A stretch of DNA of 46,703 bases. Source: Lachnospiraceae bacterium. Lineage in GTDB: Bacteria; Bacillota; Clostridia; Lachnospirales; Lachnospiraceae. Below the pieces are notes generated by a model. It was not told the origin of the DNA. It ran no database searches and saw nothing but the letters and a program-made list of their open reading frames with translations. Positions within the stretch are counted from its first letter, which is position 1; each line of letters starts with the position of its first letter. The stretch spans positions 66,711 through 113,413 of the forward strand of contig JAIDOW010000070.1 in assembly GCA_029063085.1 (NCBI GenBank), read 5' to 3'. Shown piece after piece: positions 17,628 through 26,441 of this stretch. Both the position numbers and the translations under genes were made by a program.

Positions 17628-17665
17628 AAAAAAACAACTGCCCAGAATAATTTATTTCTGAACAG
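17628..17665 (-). terminator. Intrinsic terminator of the small HTH-like gene
   Basis: On the minus strand CTGTTCAGAA and TTCTGGGCAG form a stem (two internal mismatches) around an A+T loop, followed by TTGTTTTTTT. It lies 30 bp past the stop at 17696. Confidence 0.75.
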
Positions 17666-17695
17666 TCATATCAATGATTAAAACATTTTAACCCT

Positions 17696-17887
17696 TTATA
17701 ATACTTTGTTTTTCACTTCATCTGCCGATACCCCGAGATAAACACATAAAGTCATAAATTCATCTGCGGAAAGTTCTTTTCCTTTGGAAACCACACCATT
17801 TAAATTAATTCCAATATCATCTTCTATCTTCACTAATGAAATATTATGATCTAATATGTGCTGTAACAAATAATTTTCTGCTTTCAT
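17696..17887 (-). CDS. Small HTH-like (Cro/CI-type) protein
   Basis: 63 residues. LLQHILDHNISLVKIEDDIG followed by LSADEFMTLCVYLGVSADEV resembles the end of an XRE/Cro-type helix-turn-helix domain: a recognition-like segment and then the typical C-terminal helix pair with a GVSADEV-like ending. It is short for a full repressor but a common size for clostridial XRE-like minis. It is transcribed divergently from an XRE regulator across a 183-bp gap and ends in its own terminator, so it is probably a real gene. DNA binding is inferred. Confidence 0.6.
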   Translation of the reverse strand: MKAENYLLQHILDHNISLVKIEDDIGINLNGVVSKGKELSADEFMTLCVYLGVSADEVKNKVL

Positions 17888-18000
17888 AAGAATGATTCCT
17901 CCCTCTTCTACATATAATAGAATACACTGCTAATTTCTATCATTATATTCTATTTTTCGTAGAAATACAATTCATTTTTCTAAATTTCGAAGCAAATTGA

Positions 18001-18029
18001 TTGACAGAAAAAAACAGTTACTATAAGAT
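18001..18029 (+). promoter_or_regulatory. Sigma-A promoter of the XRE regulator gene
   Basis: A consensus TTGACA (18001-18006), 17 bp, then TAAGAT (18024-18029). The predicted start is near 18036, giving a leader of about 35 nt. The surrounding divergent gap contains short repeats of the TTTCTA/TTTCGTAGAAA type that could bind either regulator. Confidence 0.8.
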
Positions 18030-18070
18030 AAAGTACAGAAAACATATATAATAAAGAAATGGAGATAATT

Positions 18071-18415
18071 ATGAAAAACCCTAATCTTGGAAGAATGTTA
18101 AGATATTACAGGAAATCACGCCATTATTCTGTGCAGCAGGTTGTCAACCAGTTGAAAAATGACTACTCTGTATCTATTTCCCCCAAAACAATTTATGGCT
18201 GGGAAAACAGTCAAAACCAACCTTCCGCAGATATGCTTTTAATATTATGTAAAATTTATCAAATCAATAATATATTAGAATCACTGGGTTATGAAGGGAG
18301 TTTAGAACAAGCCCCCCTTGTTCTGTCTGCCGAAGAAAGAGAACTTGTTCTCAAATACCGCACCCATAAATACTACCATTCCGCAATACACAAACTACTG
18401 GATATGGAAAATTAA
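18071..18415 (+). CDS. XRE-family transcriptional regulator
   Basis: 114 residues. An N-terminal HTH_XRE domain covers about residues 4-65: LGRMLRYYRKSRHYSVQQVV, then the recognition part VSISPKTIYGWENSQNQPSA and LLILCKIYQI. The rest (LSAEERELVLKYRTHKY) is the short helical tail seen in many Firmicute XRE regulators of the DUF-like 'helix-turn-helix plus alpha-helix' type. The ATG at 18071 is preferred because GGAG lies six bases before it; an upstream in-frame ATG at 18059 has no site. It is the only plus-strand gene besides the phosphofructokinase. Targets unknown, possibly itself and the divergent small gene. Confidence 0.85.
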   Translation: MKNPNLGRMLRYYRKSRHYSVQQVVNQLKNDYSVSISPKTIYGWENSQNQPSADMLLILCKIYQINNILESLGYEGSLEQAPLVLSAEERELVLKYRTHKYYHSAIHKLLDMEN

Positions 18416-18431
18416 ATGTTAACGATAAAAC

Positions 18432-18480
18432 AAAGGGGCTGCCACATGAAGAAATTTTTACGACAGCTTCTTTATTTTTT
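18432..18480 (+). terminator. Intrinsic terminator of the XRE gene
   Basis: AAAGGGGCTG (18432-18441) pairs through G-C, A-T and G-T pairs with CAGCTTCTTT (18464-18473), followed by ATTTTTT. It reaches into the stop codon of the convergent aminopeptidase gene. Confidence 0.7.
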
Positions 18481-20541
18481 GAATGGCTCATTTAAAATAT
18501 CACAGCCTTCCAAGACAAATCTTCCGTTTTCTATAACAGGAATCTCCGTTCCATCCTTATGCACACTGATAATCGCTGCAATCTCATCATAAGGAATTGT
18601 GATATCCGTATGACAGTTAAAATAAGCCCGCTCCTCTTCGGTATGACGAAGCAGGGAACATTCATTGTCTTTTGCCACGATCTCCTTGCCGTCCGGATTA
18701 AACAAACGTATATCTTCACTATGGCTGTAACAGGTATCTCCCACTGCGAAATGAGGACCCATTTTCTCCACAATCAAAATTGGCAGTTTATATACAATGT
18801 CATATGCATTTGCCATTACATAAGCTGTGGTATTAGTTCCGATGGCAAACTCTCCAATCGGAAGAGTATCCCTGTTAAACAGCACATTTTCCTTAATATA
18901 TGACTGGTTTTCCGCTTCTGTCTCAAAATTGTCACATGTATAATCTATAATCTTACCATTCTCAAAAGTAAGCATCAGATTTTTAAATTTCAATTCATTC
19001 AGATAGACTTCAGATACATTTAATGTCCCTTTTGTTCCTGCAAGTTTTGGAGAAGTAAATACTTCCCCCACCGGTATATTTACATCTGCGGTACAGTTTT
19101 CAAAATTGGTCTCCTTTTCCGGATTCTCCAGATCATGCATCTGAACTGTCATATCTGTTTTATTGGTCCCTCTGCCAAGGACTCTAACCTCGACTGCCTT
19201 GTCCAGTTCGTCAATGATAATCTGCTGAACCTGCTTATATACCTCATTATTTAATGTATTCACTTCAACAATCTTCGCAAAAATCTCTTCAAACTTCTCC
19301 CCAATTTCCGGAACCGGATAAGCAATGATCGTAAAACTATATTCACTTTGAGGAATATATTCATTCATAATCTTTGCACTTTCAGAAGCCGCTGCAACAG
19401 ATAGCTTTTGCTGCTGTTCCGACAATTTCAAATTTTCCTGCTTATTAACCGGTTCAAAAGGATTCTCACCAAATACCTCCACTACAGCAGGTCCTGCATA
19501 TTCTGCGGCAAGTACTTTTCTTCTTTCATATGCATTCCTAAGCACAGATGTTTTCCGCTCCACAAATGCTTTATCCAAAAACAAAGCATCATCCATACGA
19601 TGATCATACTCATACTGCTTATTTGCTGTTGTTCCTTTGTAGCCCGAGCCCTTATAAATCTTAACAGCCGGCACACGGCAGATAACCGGTGTAAGTCCCA
19701 TTTTTTCAAACTGCCTGATAGCTGCCTTTATCATGCGTTCCTGTCCGATAGCATACCTGATATTTACAGTTCTTTTTCTGCCAAGATCAATTCCGGCAAT
19801 CCTGAATCCTTCTTCATAACCATGTGTATAAGTATATGCCATCTCCTCTATTTGTGTTTCCGGCATACTGTTTAAAAAACGAGCCAGACGAATTTCATTT
19901 TCTGTAATATATTCCCCATATTGAAACAGATACCGCAAATCTGTCAAATCGCTGTTCATAATAATATCAACAGCAAATGTAAGCGAAGGATCCAGCAGCT
20001 CTGCCGTCCTGTAATCAATTGTCTTGTCTGCATAATCGCTCACAAAATAATATAATACTTCCCTTAACTCTTTTACTGCCGGAATACCTTCTTCAAAAAG
20101 ACATAGCACTTCCACGAATAACTCTGCATGAATGGTCATATCAAATAAACGCTGTTCGACAGCATAAATGATATCCCCACGCAGCTGTGTATATAAGAAA
20201 GAAAGCATCTGACCATAGTCATTACCAAGCTTTTTTACTGCATAGGCAGGATTTCCATAACTTTTCTCATAAGCACCACCATCGCTAAGGATATCACTAT
20301 ATAAAGTCCGGTTATATTCCTTCATGTCCTCAAAGGAAGATTCCTTCATGTCCTCTGTATCCACGTGGTTTTTTAATTCATCCATCATTTTTACAAAATT
20401 AGCAGTTTTATAAAAATAATCCAGATACGGTTCTTCTATCCGGGTATCTCCTTCCAAGAATGTCAAAATTCTACCCATTGCCAGTTCATACCGCTCTGAT
20501 ACACTTTCATTTTCTTCCTTTAACAATTCACGATATCCCAA
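18472..20541 (-). CDS. M29-family metallo-aminopeptidase
   Basis: 689 residues, longer than the roughly 400 of classical M29 enzymes (AmpS/PepS). The catalytic domain is the C-terminal half, with the expected dinuclear metal ligands in order: NIPVGEVFTSP (Glu), LPIGEFAIGTN (Glu), GPHFAVGDTCY (His) and CHTDITIPYD (His, Asp). The N-terminal approximately 270 residues are helical and unassigned; this extension is seen in some clostridial members. Role: release of N-terminal amino acids from peptides in the cytoplasm. The start is TTG, supported by AGAGGAA; no better ATG has a site. It lies 15 bp downstream of the HD-domain gene and is likely cotranscribed with it. Confidence 0.85.
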   Translation of the reverse strand: MGYRELLKEENESVSERYELAMGRILTFLEGDTRIEEPYLDYFYKTANFVKMMDELKNHVDTEDMKESSFEDMKEYNRTLYSDILSDGGAYEKSYGNPAYAVKKLGNDYGQMLSFLYTQLRGDIIYAVEQRLFDMTIHAELFVEVLCLFEEGIPAVKELREVLYYFVSDYADKTIDYRTAELLDPSLTFAVDIIMNSDLTDLRYLFQYGEYITENEIRLARFLNSMPETQIEEMAYTYTHGYEEGFRIAGIDLGRKRTVNIRYAIGQERMIKAAIRQFEKMGLTPVICRVPAVKIYKGSGYKGTTANKQYEYDHRMDDALFLDKAFVERKTSVLRNAYERRKVLAAEYAGPAVVEVFGENPFEPVNKQENLKLSEQQQKLSVAAASESAKIMNEYIPQSEYSFTIIAYPVPEIGEKFEEIFAKIVEVNTLNNEVYKQVQQIIIDELDKAVEVRVLGRGTNKTDMTVQMHDLENPEKETNFENCTADVNIPVGEVFTSPKLAGTKGTLNVSEVYLNELKFKNLMLTFENGKIIDYTCDNFETEAENQSYIKENVLFNRDTLPIGEFAIGTNTTAYVMANAYDIVYKLPILIVEKMGPHFAVGDTCYSHSEDIRLFNPDGKEIVAKDNECSLLRHTEEERAYFNCHTDITIPYDEIAAIISVHKDGTEIPVIENGRFVLEGCDILNEPFKK

Positions 20542-20556
20542 ACTTATTCCTCTTTT

Positions 20557-21174
20557 CTATTCATTCTTCAGATTGCCCAAATCCCTGTTCTTTTCAACCA
20601 GAGACTTTGTATGTCTCCAAAGTGTCTCTGAACCCAGATGAGTATCAGAATTCCGGTTGATCACCTGAGACATTGCCACCCCGTGTTCTCTCCATGCCCT
20701 GCCGCCTGTAATATCATTTAACATAATAGGCTGTATATGGTCAAGTGCCGCTGCAAATTTCGCTTCCGGTGTAATTCCAGCCTCAAACTCTTCCCATATC
20801 TTTCGCATTTCTCCTGCCTGATCCTCCGGCAGGATATTAAAAATACGGTCTGCTGCCTTCTCCTCTCTTGCCCTTTTGGTCTCATTCCCTGCTGTATCAT
20901 ATGCATAAGTATCCCCTGCATCAATTTCCACAGCGTCATGAATTAATACCATTTTTATCACATGCAATACATTCACTTCTTCATTGGCATACTCACTAAG
21001 CAGCATCGCCATTAATGCCAGATGCCAGGAGTGTTCCGCATCGTTCTCATGACGACTTGCATCTGCAACATAAGATTGTCTCTCAATATACTTTAACCTG
21101 TCCAATTCCAATATGAAATCCAGTTGCTTTTGCAGCCGTTCTCCATCCTTTGTTAGTCTTTCCCCATTCTGCAT
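20557..21174 (-). CDS. HD-domain hydrolase (YfbR/5'-nucleotidase-like)
   Basis: 205 residues. The HD metal-binding core is clear: RHENDAEHSWHLALMAMLL (His, and the paired EHSWH) and LIHDAVEIDAGDTYAYD (the HD pair with the following E-x-x-x-GD). The layout matches the HD_3/YfbR-like family, whose members hydrolyse deoxynucleoside 5'-monophosphates. A late Asp in AALDHIQP probably completes the site. Function as a nucleotidase is inferred from the family. The aminopeptidase gene follows after 15 bp. Confidence 0.8.
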   Translation of the reverse strand: MQNGERLTKDGERLQKQLDFILELDRLKYIERQSYVADASRHENDAEHSWHLALMAMLLSEYANEEVNVLHVIKMVLIHDAVEIDAGDTYAYDTAGNETKRAREEKAADRIFNILPEDQAGEMRKIWEEFEAGITPEAKFAAALDHIQPIMLNDITGGRAWREHGVAMSQVINRNSDTHLGSETLWRHTKSLVEKNRDLGNLKNE

Positions 21175-21242
21175 TTTTATCCACCTGCTTGTCTATCAAA
21201 AGTCAAACCCCGCCACAAACAGCGGAGCATCAAAATAAGTTC

Positions 21243-21554
21243 TTACATCCAGCCCCAAACATAAAATATCACTGCAACCAATAACGGAATTGTATTTAAA
21301 ACCCCTGCAATTCTTTTCATTAACAGACCACCGTCCTCTGATTTCCATGCATAAACTGTAAACACGATCCCTAAAACTGCCAGAATCAGACTCCCTATTC
21401 CCAGCAGTCCCACTGCCGCCGGACCTTTTCCATCATAAAGATAAGATATCAGCAATGCCCCCAACATACAGCATAGAGAAACCCCGGCCAATATGCAGGC
21501 TATTATTGCATCCGTACTGACGCTCTTTACGCTATAAGCACTCTCCTTAATCAT
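21243..21554 (-). CDS. Small membrane protein with three or four helices
   Basis: 103 residues with hydrophobic segments at about 20-42, 47-66 and 80-100 and a short N-terminal cytoplasmic tail. It resembles small clostridial membrane proteins of DUF6142 type, but that match is from memory. The ATG at 21554 is chosen because GGAG lies eight bases upstream; an in-frame GTG at 21563 is too close to the same site. It overlaps the VanZ stop by 8 bp (ATGATTAA), so the two are translationally coupled. Function unknown. Confidence 0.7.
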   Translation of the reverse strand: MIKESAYSVKSVSTDAIIACILAGVSLCCMLGALLISYLYDGKGPAAVGLLGIGSLILAVLGIVFTVYAWKSEDGGLLMKRIAGVLNTIPLLVAVIFYVWGWM

Positions 21555-22008
21555 TCCTCTCACTCCTTCTGTTAATCAATAGCAGCAGATAGTATACAAT
21601 AAATCCCAGCAATCCTCCCAGAGTATTTAAAATCAGATCATCCACATCAAACACTCCAACTTTGGCAACCAATTGCAGCAATTCTACACATAAACTAAAT
21701 AAAAATGTATACCCCACTGCCTGAAACCACCGTATTTTCCGGTCAATCACCCATCTGATCAATGCTCCAAAAGGCATAAAAGCAACCACATTTCCTAACA
21801 GATTCACCACTACACTAAAAAAATCAATATACTCCCAATACTTAATAAACCTGACAATTTCCCGAAAGGGTATCAGATTATACCGATACTGGCTATACCC
21901 ATCCATCCTGCCAAATCCGTCGCTCAAAAGTAAAAAATATACCAAAAGTGCCATATAAATTCCAAAACAAATTCTGCTTATTATCCTGATTATTCTTCTC
22001 TTTTTCAC
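21547..22008 (-). CDS. VanZ-family membrane protein
   Basis: 153 residues with four or five hydrophobic helices. The VanZ-like signature is present: YNLIPFREIVRFI, FFSVVVNLLGNVVAFMPFGA, and FSLCVELLQLV followed by GVFDVDDLILNTLGGLLGF. VanZ of vancomycin clusters gives low-level teicoplanin resistance; most VanZ-like proteins have no known role. The start is GTG. It lies 24 bp downstream of the LTA-synthase-like gene, pointing to envelope functions. Confidence 0.85.
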   Translation of the reverse strand: MKKRRIIRIISRICFGIYMALLVYFLLLSDGFGRMDGYSQYRYNLIPFREIVRFIKYWEYIDFFSVVVNLLGNVVAFMPFGALIRWVIDRKIRWFQAVGYTFLFSLCVELLQLVAKVGVFDVDDLILNTLGGLLGFIVYYLLLLINRRSERND

Positions 22009-22032
22009 TTTATAAACCTGTCTTTACACTTC

Positions 22033-24393
22033 TTATTTCCCTTTTACAGAACCCTGTGTTGTCTCTGCCTGTGTATCTGTTGTCCCTGTATCTTCTTCCT
22101 GATTAATCTGAATCATATTGCTCATTGATAATACCACATGATCGTCTCCTGCCTGGGCAACATACAATTCCCTGCCGCCTTCCAAAGCATCCAGCGGTAT
22201 CGTCAGCGTCCTGTAACTCATCCAGTTTGTTTCTACCGATTTACCATCCACATAGACTCCGGAAAATTCATTAAATCCTTCTCCATAAACCCGGATTTCA
22301 TTTTCCCAGATTTCGTATCTTTCCACTATAATGTCACGGATTCCCATTTTCATATCCGTTTGTGGAAATGGATTTTTACCGTCAAATGCATAATTATTTC
22401 CATAAAGCGTATCATATTCCAACAGTTCCATTTTATCCAGATAATACTCCTGATCCTTGCTGTTCATATACTTATTATGGAAATTCTGCATTAATCCGCC
22501 TTCTAATCCAAGACGGTTAAATATATACGTACTTGCCTGATAAGCGGCCAGATCCTTTTTTTCCGCTTCCAAACCAATGTTATCCCACATAACCCATTCT
22601 GTCTGATATAAGTCAATCCCCTCCAAATCTTCCTCCTCAAGATTCAGACTTGGTAAATGATCTCCATACATAAACACGACAGTTGGCTCTCCCATCTTCT
22701 CTATCTGTTCAATTAAATCTGTAATCATATTATCTGTTTCTTTGCACATATTGATATAGTACTGCCATGCTGCCTGCTTTTCTAAATCTCCTTCATACTT
22801 TCCTTCAAAATGGCAGGTTAAATCCGTAAGTGTCTTTGTATACTTTTTAGGATATCTTCCATGTGCCTGCACAGTGATCGTCGTTATATAATCCCTGCCC
22901 TCCGTCTGGTTCATGCGTTCTATCATAATATCATCCAGTACATTATCTTTTGCCCATCCTCTTGGTGTATAATTAAGCAGGTACATATGCTCCATACCGG
23001 AAAAAGAATCGAATCCAAGATTGGAATAATCCACATATCTCTCATAAAAAGTCGCATCATTATTGTGGAATCCCGCTGTTGCATATCCCAACCGCTTCAA
23101 ATCATAAGCCATACTGTCACAGGTGGTATCCCGCATAACCGTTTTAAACGGATATTCACCCGCACCAAAAAACTGCGTGCTCATCCCTGTCTGAACCTCA
23201 AACTCTGTATTGGCAGTACCCGCACCAACTGCCGGCACCCTGAACAGACCCGAAGAATACTTTCGTTTCAGTTTAACAAAAGTCGGCATCGGATTCTCTG
23301 ACGCATAGAAATCCTTCATATATACCGTATCAAAAATAGACTCCAGCTGAATCACAATGATATTGGGATGCTCTTTTGTTGCCTTTTCATTTTTGTAATA
23401 GGAAATATCTTCCTTCCCAATATGATTCTGTTTTACATAATCAGTATCTTTTGATACATCTGTAGAACGATCTATCACATCAGCATCTTCACTTGTATGC
23501 CCGTTATCTCCCTGTACTTCATTTCCTTCTTCGGTTGTCACGGAATTCTCCTGCTGCTCCGCTTCTTCTTTTGTCAGTAAAACAACCTCACTCTTATCAT
23601 ATTCAAGACCATCTGTAATATCCTTGACAAGCTGTTCATTGTATTCCTTAGGTTTGCTGATACCAACATCAATAATACTGTTGGAGAAACAATACGCAAA
23701 TCCATAATCATTATAAGCATATGCGAGATTTCCAAAATTATCCGATACGGTCTGTGTTTCCACAGCAACTTTTGTCAGTGTTACCGTCAAAATAATACAC
23801 ATACAGACATATGCCGATGCCCTGAATGGATTTCTCTTATGCTCTGACTTTGGAAGCCTTATATATAAGTATACCAATAAAGCCACCAGCAGACAGATTC
23901 CTACAATACTTAGCCCAATCTGGAACTTAGTCATATACTTATCCAGCATAGTCATGACATTTCGAATCATTAAAACATCAATGGCAGAAAACGGCGTCGT
24001 ACGAAAACAAAGTACAATCCAGTTTGCAAATGCAGAAATAACCCATGCCGCACAAACAAATATCGTTGCAAAAACCTTTCGTTTCGCAAACAAGACCAGT
24101 GAAAGGGTTACAAAAATAATAACTGCATTATACAGGAAAACCAATGGGGATTCCCCAATAAAATTAAATGCCTTTATAAAAGAATGCCTGCTTAACACCT
24201 CTAAAACAAAATTTAATATACATGCTAACAGCAGATATCCTACAAACGGTATTCTGATTACTTTGATTACCGTCTGTATGCCTTTCCTTTCTGCCAGTTT
24301 ACGAAAAGGGGCTCCTGCCGCTTTCCATACTCTCCTGACACCATTTTTTACTGTATTCACTTTATCACTTATATTTTTTATCAAATTCTTCAT
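22033..24393 (-). CDS. LTA-synthase-family sulfatase-fold transferase
   Basis: 786 residues. Five N-terminal transmembrane helices (about 50-230) are followed by a Glu-rich linker and an extracellular alkaline-phosphatase-fold domain: IIVIQLESIFD (metal-binding Glu), GTANTEFEVQTGM (nucleophilic Thr region), GFHNNDATFYERY, and MYGDHLPSLN (metal Asp/His). This is the lipoteichoic-acid synthase layout; LtaS polymerises glycerol phosphate from phosphatidylglycerol, while related proteins add phosphoglycerol or phosphoethanolamine to glycans. After the catalytic domain an Ig/IPT-like beta module (about 690-765, IRVYGEGFNEFSGVYVDGKS) is an extra not found in LtaS. Exact substrate not determinable. 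Confidence 0.85.
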   Translation of the reverse strand: MKNLIKNISDKVNTVKNGVRRVWKAAGAPFRKLAERKGIQTVIKVIRIPFVGYLLLACILNFVLEVLSRHSFIKAFNFIGESPLVFLYNAVIIFVTLSLVLFAKRKVFATIFVCAAWVISAFANWIVLCFRTTPFSAIDVLMIRNVMTMLDKYMTKFQIGLSIVGICLLVALLVYLYIRLPKSEHKRNPFRASAYVCMCIILTVTLTKVAVETQTVSDNFGNLAYAYNDYGFAYCFSNSIIDVGISKPKEYNEQLVKDITDGLEYDKSEVVLLTKEEAEQQENSVTTEEGNEVQGDNGHTSEDADVIDRSTDVSKDTDYVKQNHIGKEDISYYKNEKATKEHPNIIVIQLESIFDTVYMKDFYASENPMPTFVKLKRKYSSGLFRVPAVGAGTANTEFEVQTGMSTQFFGAGEYPFKTVMRDTTCDSMAYDLKRLGYATAGFHNNDATFYERYVDYSNLGFDSFSGMEHMYLLNYTPRGWAKDNVLDDIMIERMNQTEGRDYITTITVQAHGRYPKKYTKTLTDLTCHFEGKYEGDLEKQAAWQYYINMCKETDNMITDLIEQIEKMGEPTVVFMYGDHLPSLNLEEEDLEGIDLYQTEWVMWDNIGLEAEKKDLAAYQASTYIFNRLGLEGGLMQNFHNKYMNSKDQEYYLDKMELLEYDTLYGNNYAFDGKNPFPQTDMKMGIRDIIVERYEIWENEIRVYGEGFNEFSGVYVDGKSVETNWMSYRTLTIPLDALEGGRELYVAQAGDDHVVLSMSNMIQINQEEDTGTTDTQAETTQGSVKGK

Positions 24394-24436
24394 AGTCTTC
24401 TTCTCTATACTCTTTTCTTAATGCAATTCCTATGCT

Positions 24437-24464
24437 AATATACCATGCTTTCAAAAAAAAGCAA
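24437..24464 (-). promoter_or_regulatory. Probable promoter of the LTA-synthase-like operon
   Basis: On the minus strand TTGCTT (24464-24459), 16 bp, then TATATT (24442-24437), about 44 bp before the start codon. Confidence 0.5.
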
Positions 24465-24504
24465 GACTCTTCACAATATTTTAAGATTTCATCCTCATGT
24501 TCTC

Positions 24505-26441
24505 TTACGATACCTTGTATTGGCTATTATATAATTCCGCATAAAATCCACCCTTTTTCAAAAGAGTTTCATGACTTCCCTGTTCGATAATATCCCCGTC
24601 CTTCATTACCAGAATCACATCTGCTTCTTTTATCGTAGAAAGCCTGTGTGCCACCACAAAGCTTGTCCTTCCTTCCATCAGACGTGCAAAAGCATTTTGC
24701 ACCCTGATTTCTGTACGGGTATCAATGGATGAGGTCGCCTCATCCAAAATCAGCATGGGCGGAAGCTCCAGCATTACCCTTGCAATACACAAAAGCTGTT
24801 TCTGCCCCTGAGAAAGGTTTCCACCATCCTCACCAATCACCGTATGGTATCCATCCGGCATCCGCTTAATAAAGCTATGTGCATGGCACGCCTTTGCGGC
24901 ATCCATTATTTCTTCCATGGATGCTCCAGCATTACCCTTGCAATACACAAAAGCTGTTTCTGCCCCTGAGAAAGGTTTCCACCATCCTCACCAATCACCG
25001 TATGGTATCCATCCGGCATCCGCTTAATAAAGCTATGTGCATGGCACGCCTTTGCGGCATCCATTATTTCTTCCATGGATGCATCAGGTCTCCCATAAGC
25101 AATATTTTCTGCGATCGTACCTGATTTTAACCATGTTTCCTGCAATACCATACCATAATTTCCCCTTAGGCTGTCTCTCGTAATTTTGTAAATACTGGTT
25201 CCGTTAATGGCAATACTTCCGTTGTCAATATCATAAAAACGCATCAAAAGATTAATTAGCGTAGACTTCCCGCAGCCGGTAGGACCCACAATTGCAACTC
25301 GCTGCCCCTTTTTTACATTAAGATTTAAATCCCTTATCAGCGGTTTTTCCTTATCATAAGAAAAGGCTACATGACTTAATGTAATGCTGCTTGCCTGTTC
25401 TACCTCTTCTCTCGTAAGAACCTTCCTTTCTTCCATATCTGCTTCCTCTACCGGTTCATCCATCAGCTCGAATACCCTTGCCGCACAAGCAATCGCATTC
25501 TGGACTTCTGTAATAACTCCGGAAATCTCATTAAAAGGTTTTGTATATTGATTGGCATAGCTCAAAAAACAGGAAAGCTGACCAACGGTAATTCCACCCT
25601 TCACCGCTGCAAACGCTCCCACAATTCCCACTCCTGCATATACTAATCCATTCACAAAACGGGTCGCCGGATTGGTAATGGAAGAAAAGAAAATCGCCCG
25701 CAGACTATACTTTGAAAGCTCTCCGTTAATTTTGTCAAAACGCCGCATGGCATCATCCTCATAACCAAATGCCTGCACAATCTTCTGATTTCCAATCATT
25801 TCATCTACTAATGCCGTCATATCTCCCCTGCTTTCAGACTGAAGCCGGAACATATGATAGGTCTTTTTTGCTATAAAACTTGCGACAAACAATGACACCG
25901 GTGTGATGAGCACCACAACAATAGTAATCCTTAAGTTAATGGACAGCATGAAGAGCAGGGTTCCCAATATCGTAATGATACCTGTAAACAGCTGCGTAAA
26001 CCCCATCAACAGTCCCTCCGAGAACTGATCCACATCATTTATGATCCGGGATACTACTTCACCATATTGTTTACTGTCTATATATTTTAGCGGCAAATGA
26101 TTAATTCTCTCAAATACCTGTGTTCGGATATCATTCACTACCTGATAGGTAATCCGGTTATTACAAAGGCTCATGAGCCACTGGGTAACGGCTGTGACAA
26201 GGATGACCACTGCAAATTTCATCAATAAAGGTTTTAAACCCGTGAAATCCACCATTCCTTCGCCTATGATCATATCTATAGCATCTCCTGTCACAATCGG
26301 TGCATAAAGAGTTGTCAATACCGTAATAAACGCAAAGAAAAGAGAGAGCCAGACATATCCCCGGTATGGTTTGATAAAAGCAAAAACCCGTTTTATGGTG
26401 TTTTTCTGACTTTCCTTTGAAAATGATTCTCTATCTGCCAT
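24505..26441 (-). pseudogene. ABC exporter half-transporter, frameshifted by a 158-bp tandem duplication
   Basis: This should be the catalytically competent half of a heterodimeric multidrug-type exporter: six transmembrane helices, then an ATPase with Walker A (GPTGCGKST) and signature LSQGQ. An exact 158-bp duplication between signature and Walker B shifts the frame. The intact 5' part (stop at 24906) ends shortly after the signature, with three foreign residues (PWKK context). The rest (LILDEATSSID, switch AHRLST) continues in another frame. Removing one copy restores a 592-residue reading frame. The start at 26441 has GGAGGAG and lies 11 bp inside the end of the upstream partner gene. Confidence 0.88.
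24765..25080. repeat. Exact 158-bp tandem duplication, two copies
   Basis: Copy 1 is 24765-24922 and copy 2 is 24923-25080; I compared them base by base and found no difference. 158 is not a multiple of three, so the duplication breaks the ABC gene. The outer edges share only GGAxGC, which suggests slippage or microhomology-driven duplication. Perfect identity implies a recent origin, or an assembly error. Confidence 0.92.

Noticed and set aside
24505-24948. Stand-alone 147-residue ATPase fragment
   Set aside because: Its first 50 residues repeat the upstream frame exactly; it is the tail of the frameshifted exporter, not a separate gene.
24505-25080. Programmed ribosomal frameshift joining the two ABC parts
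   Set aside because: The break coincides with an exact DNA duplication and no slippery sequence was seen, so a DNA-level event explains it better.
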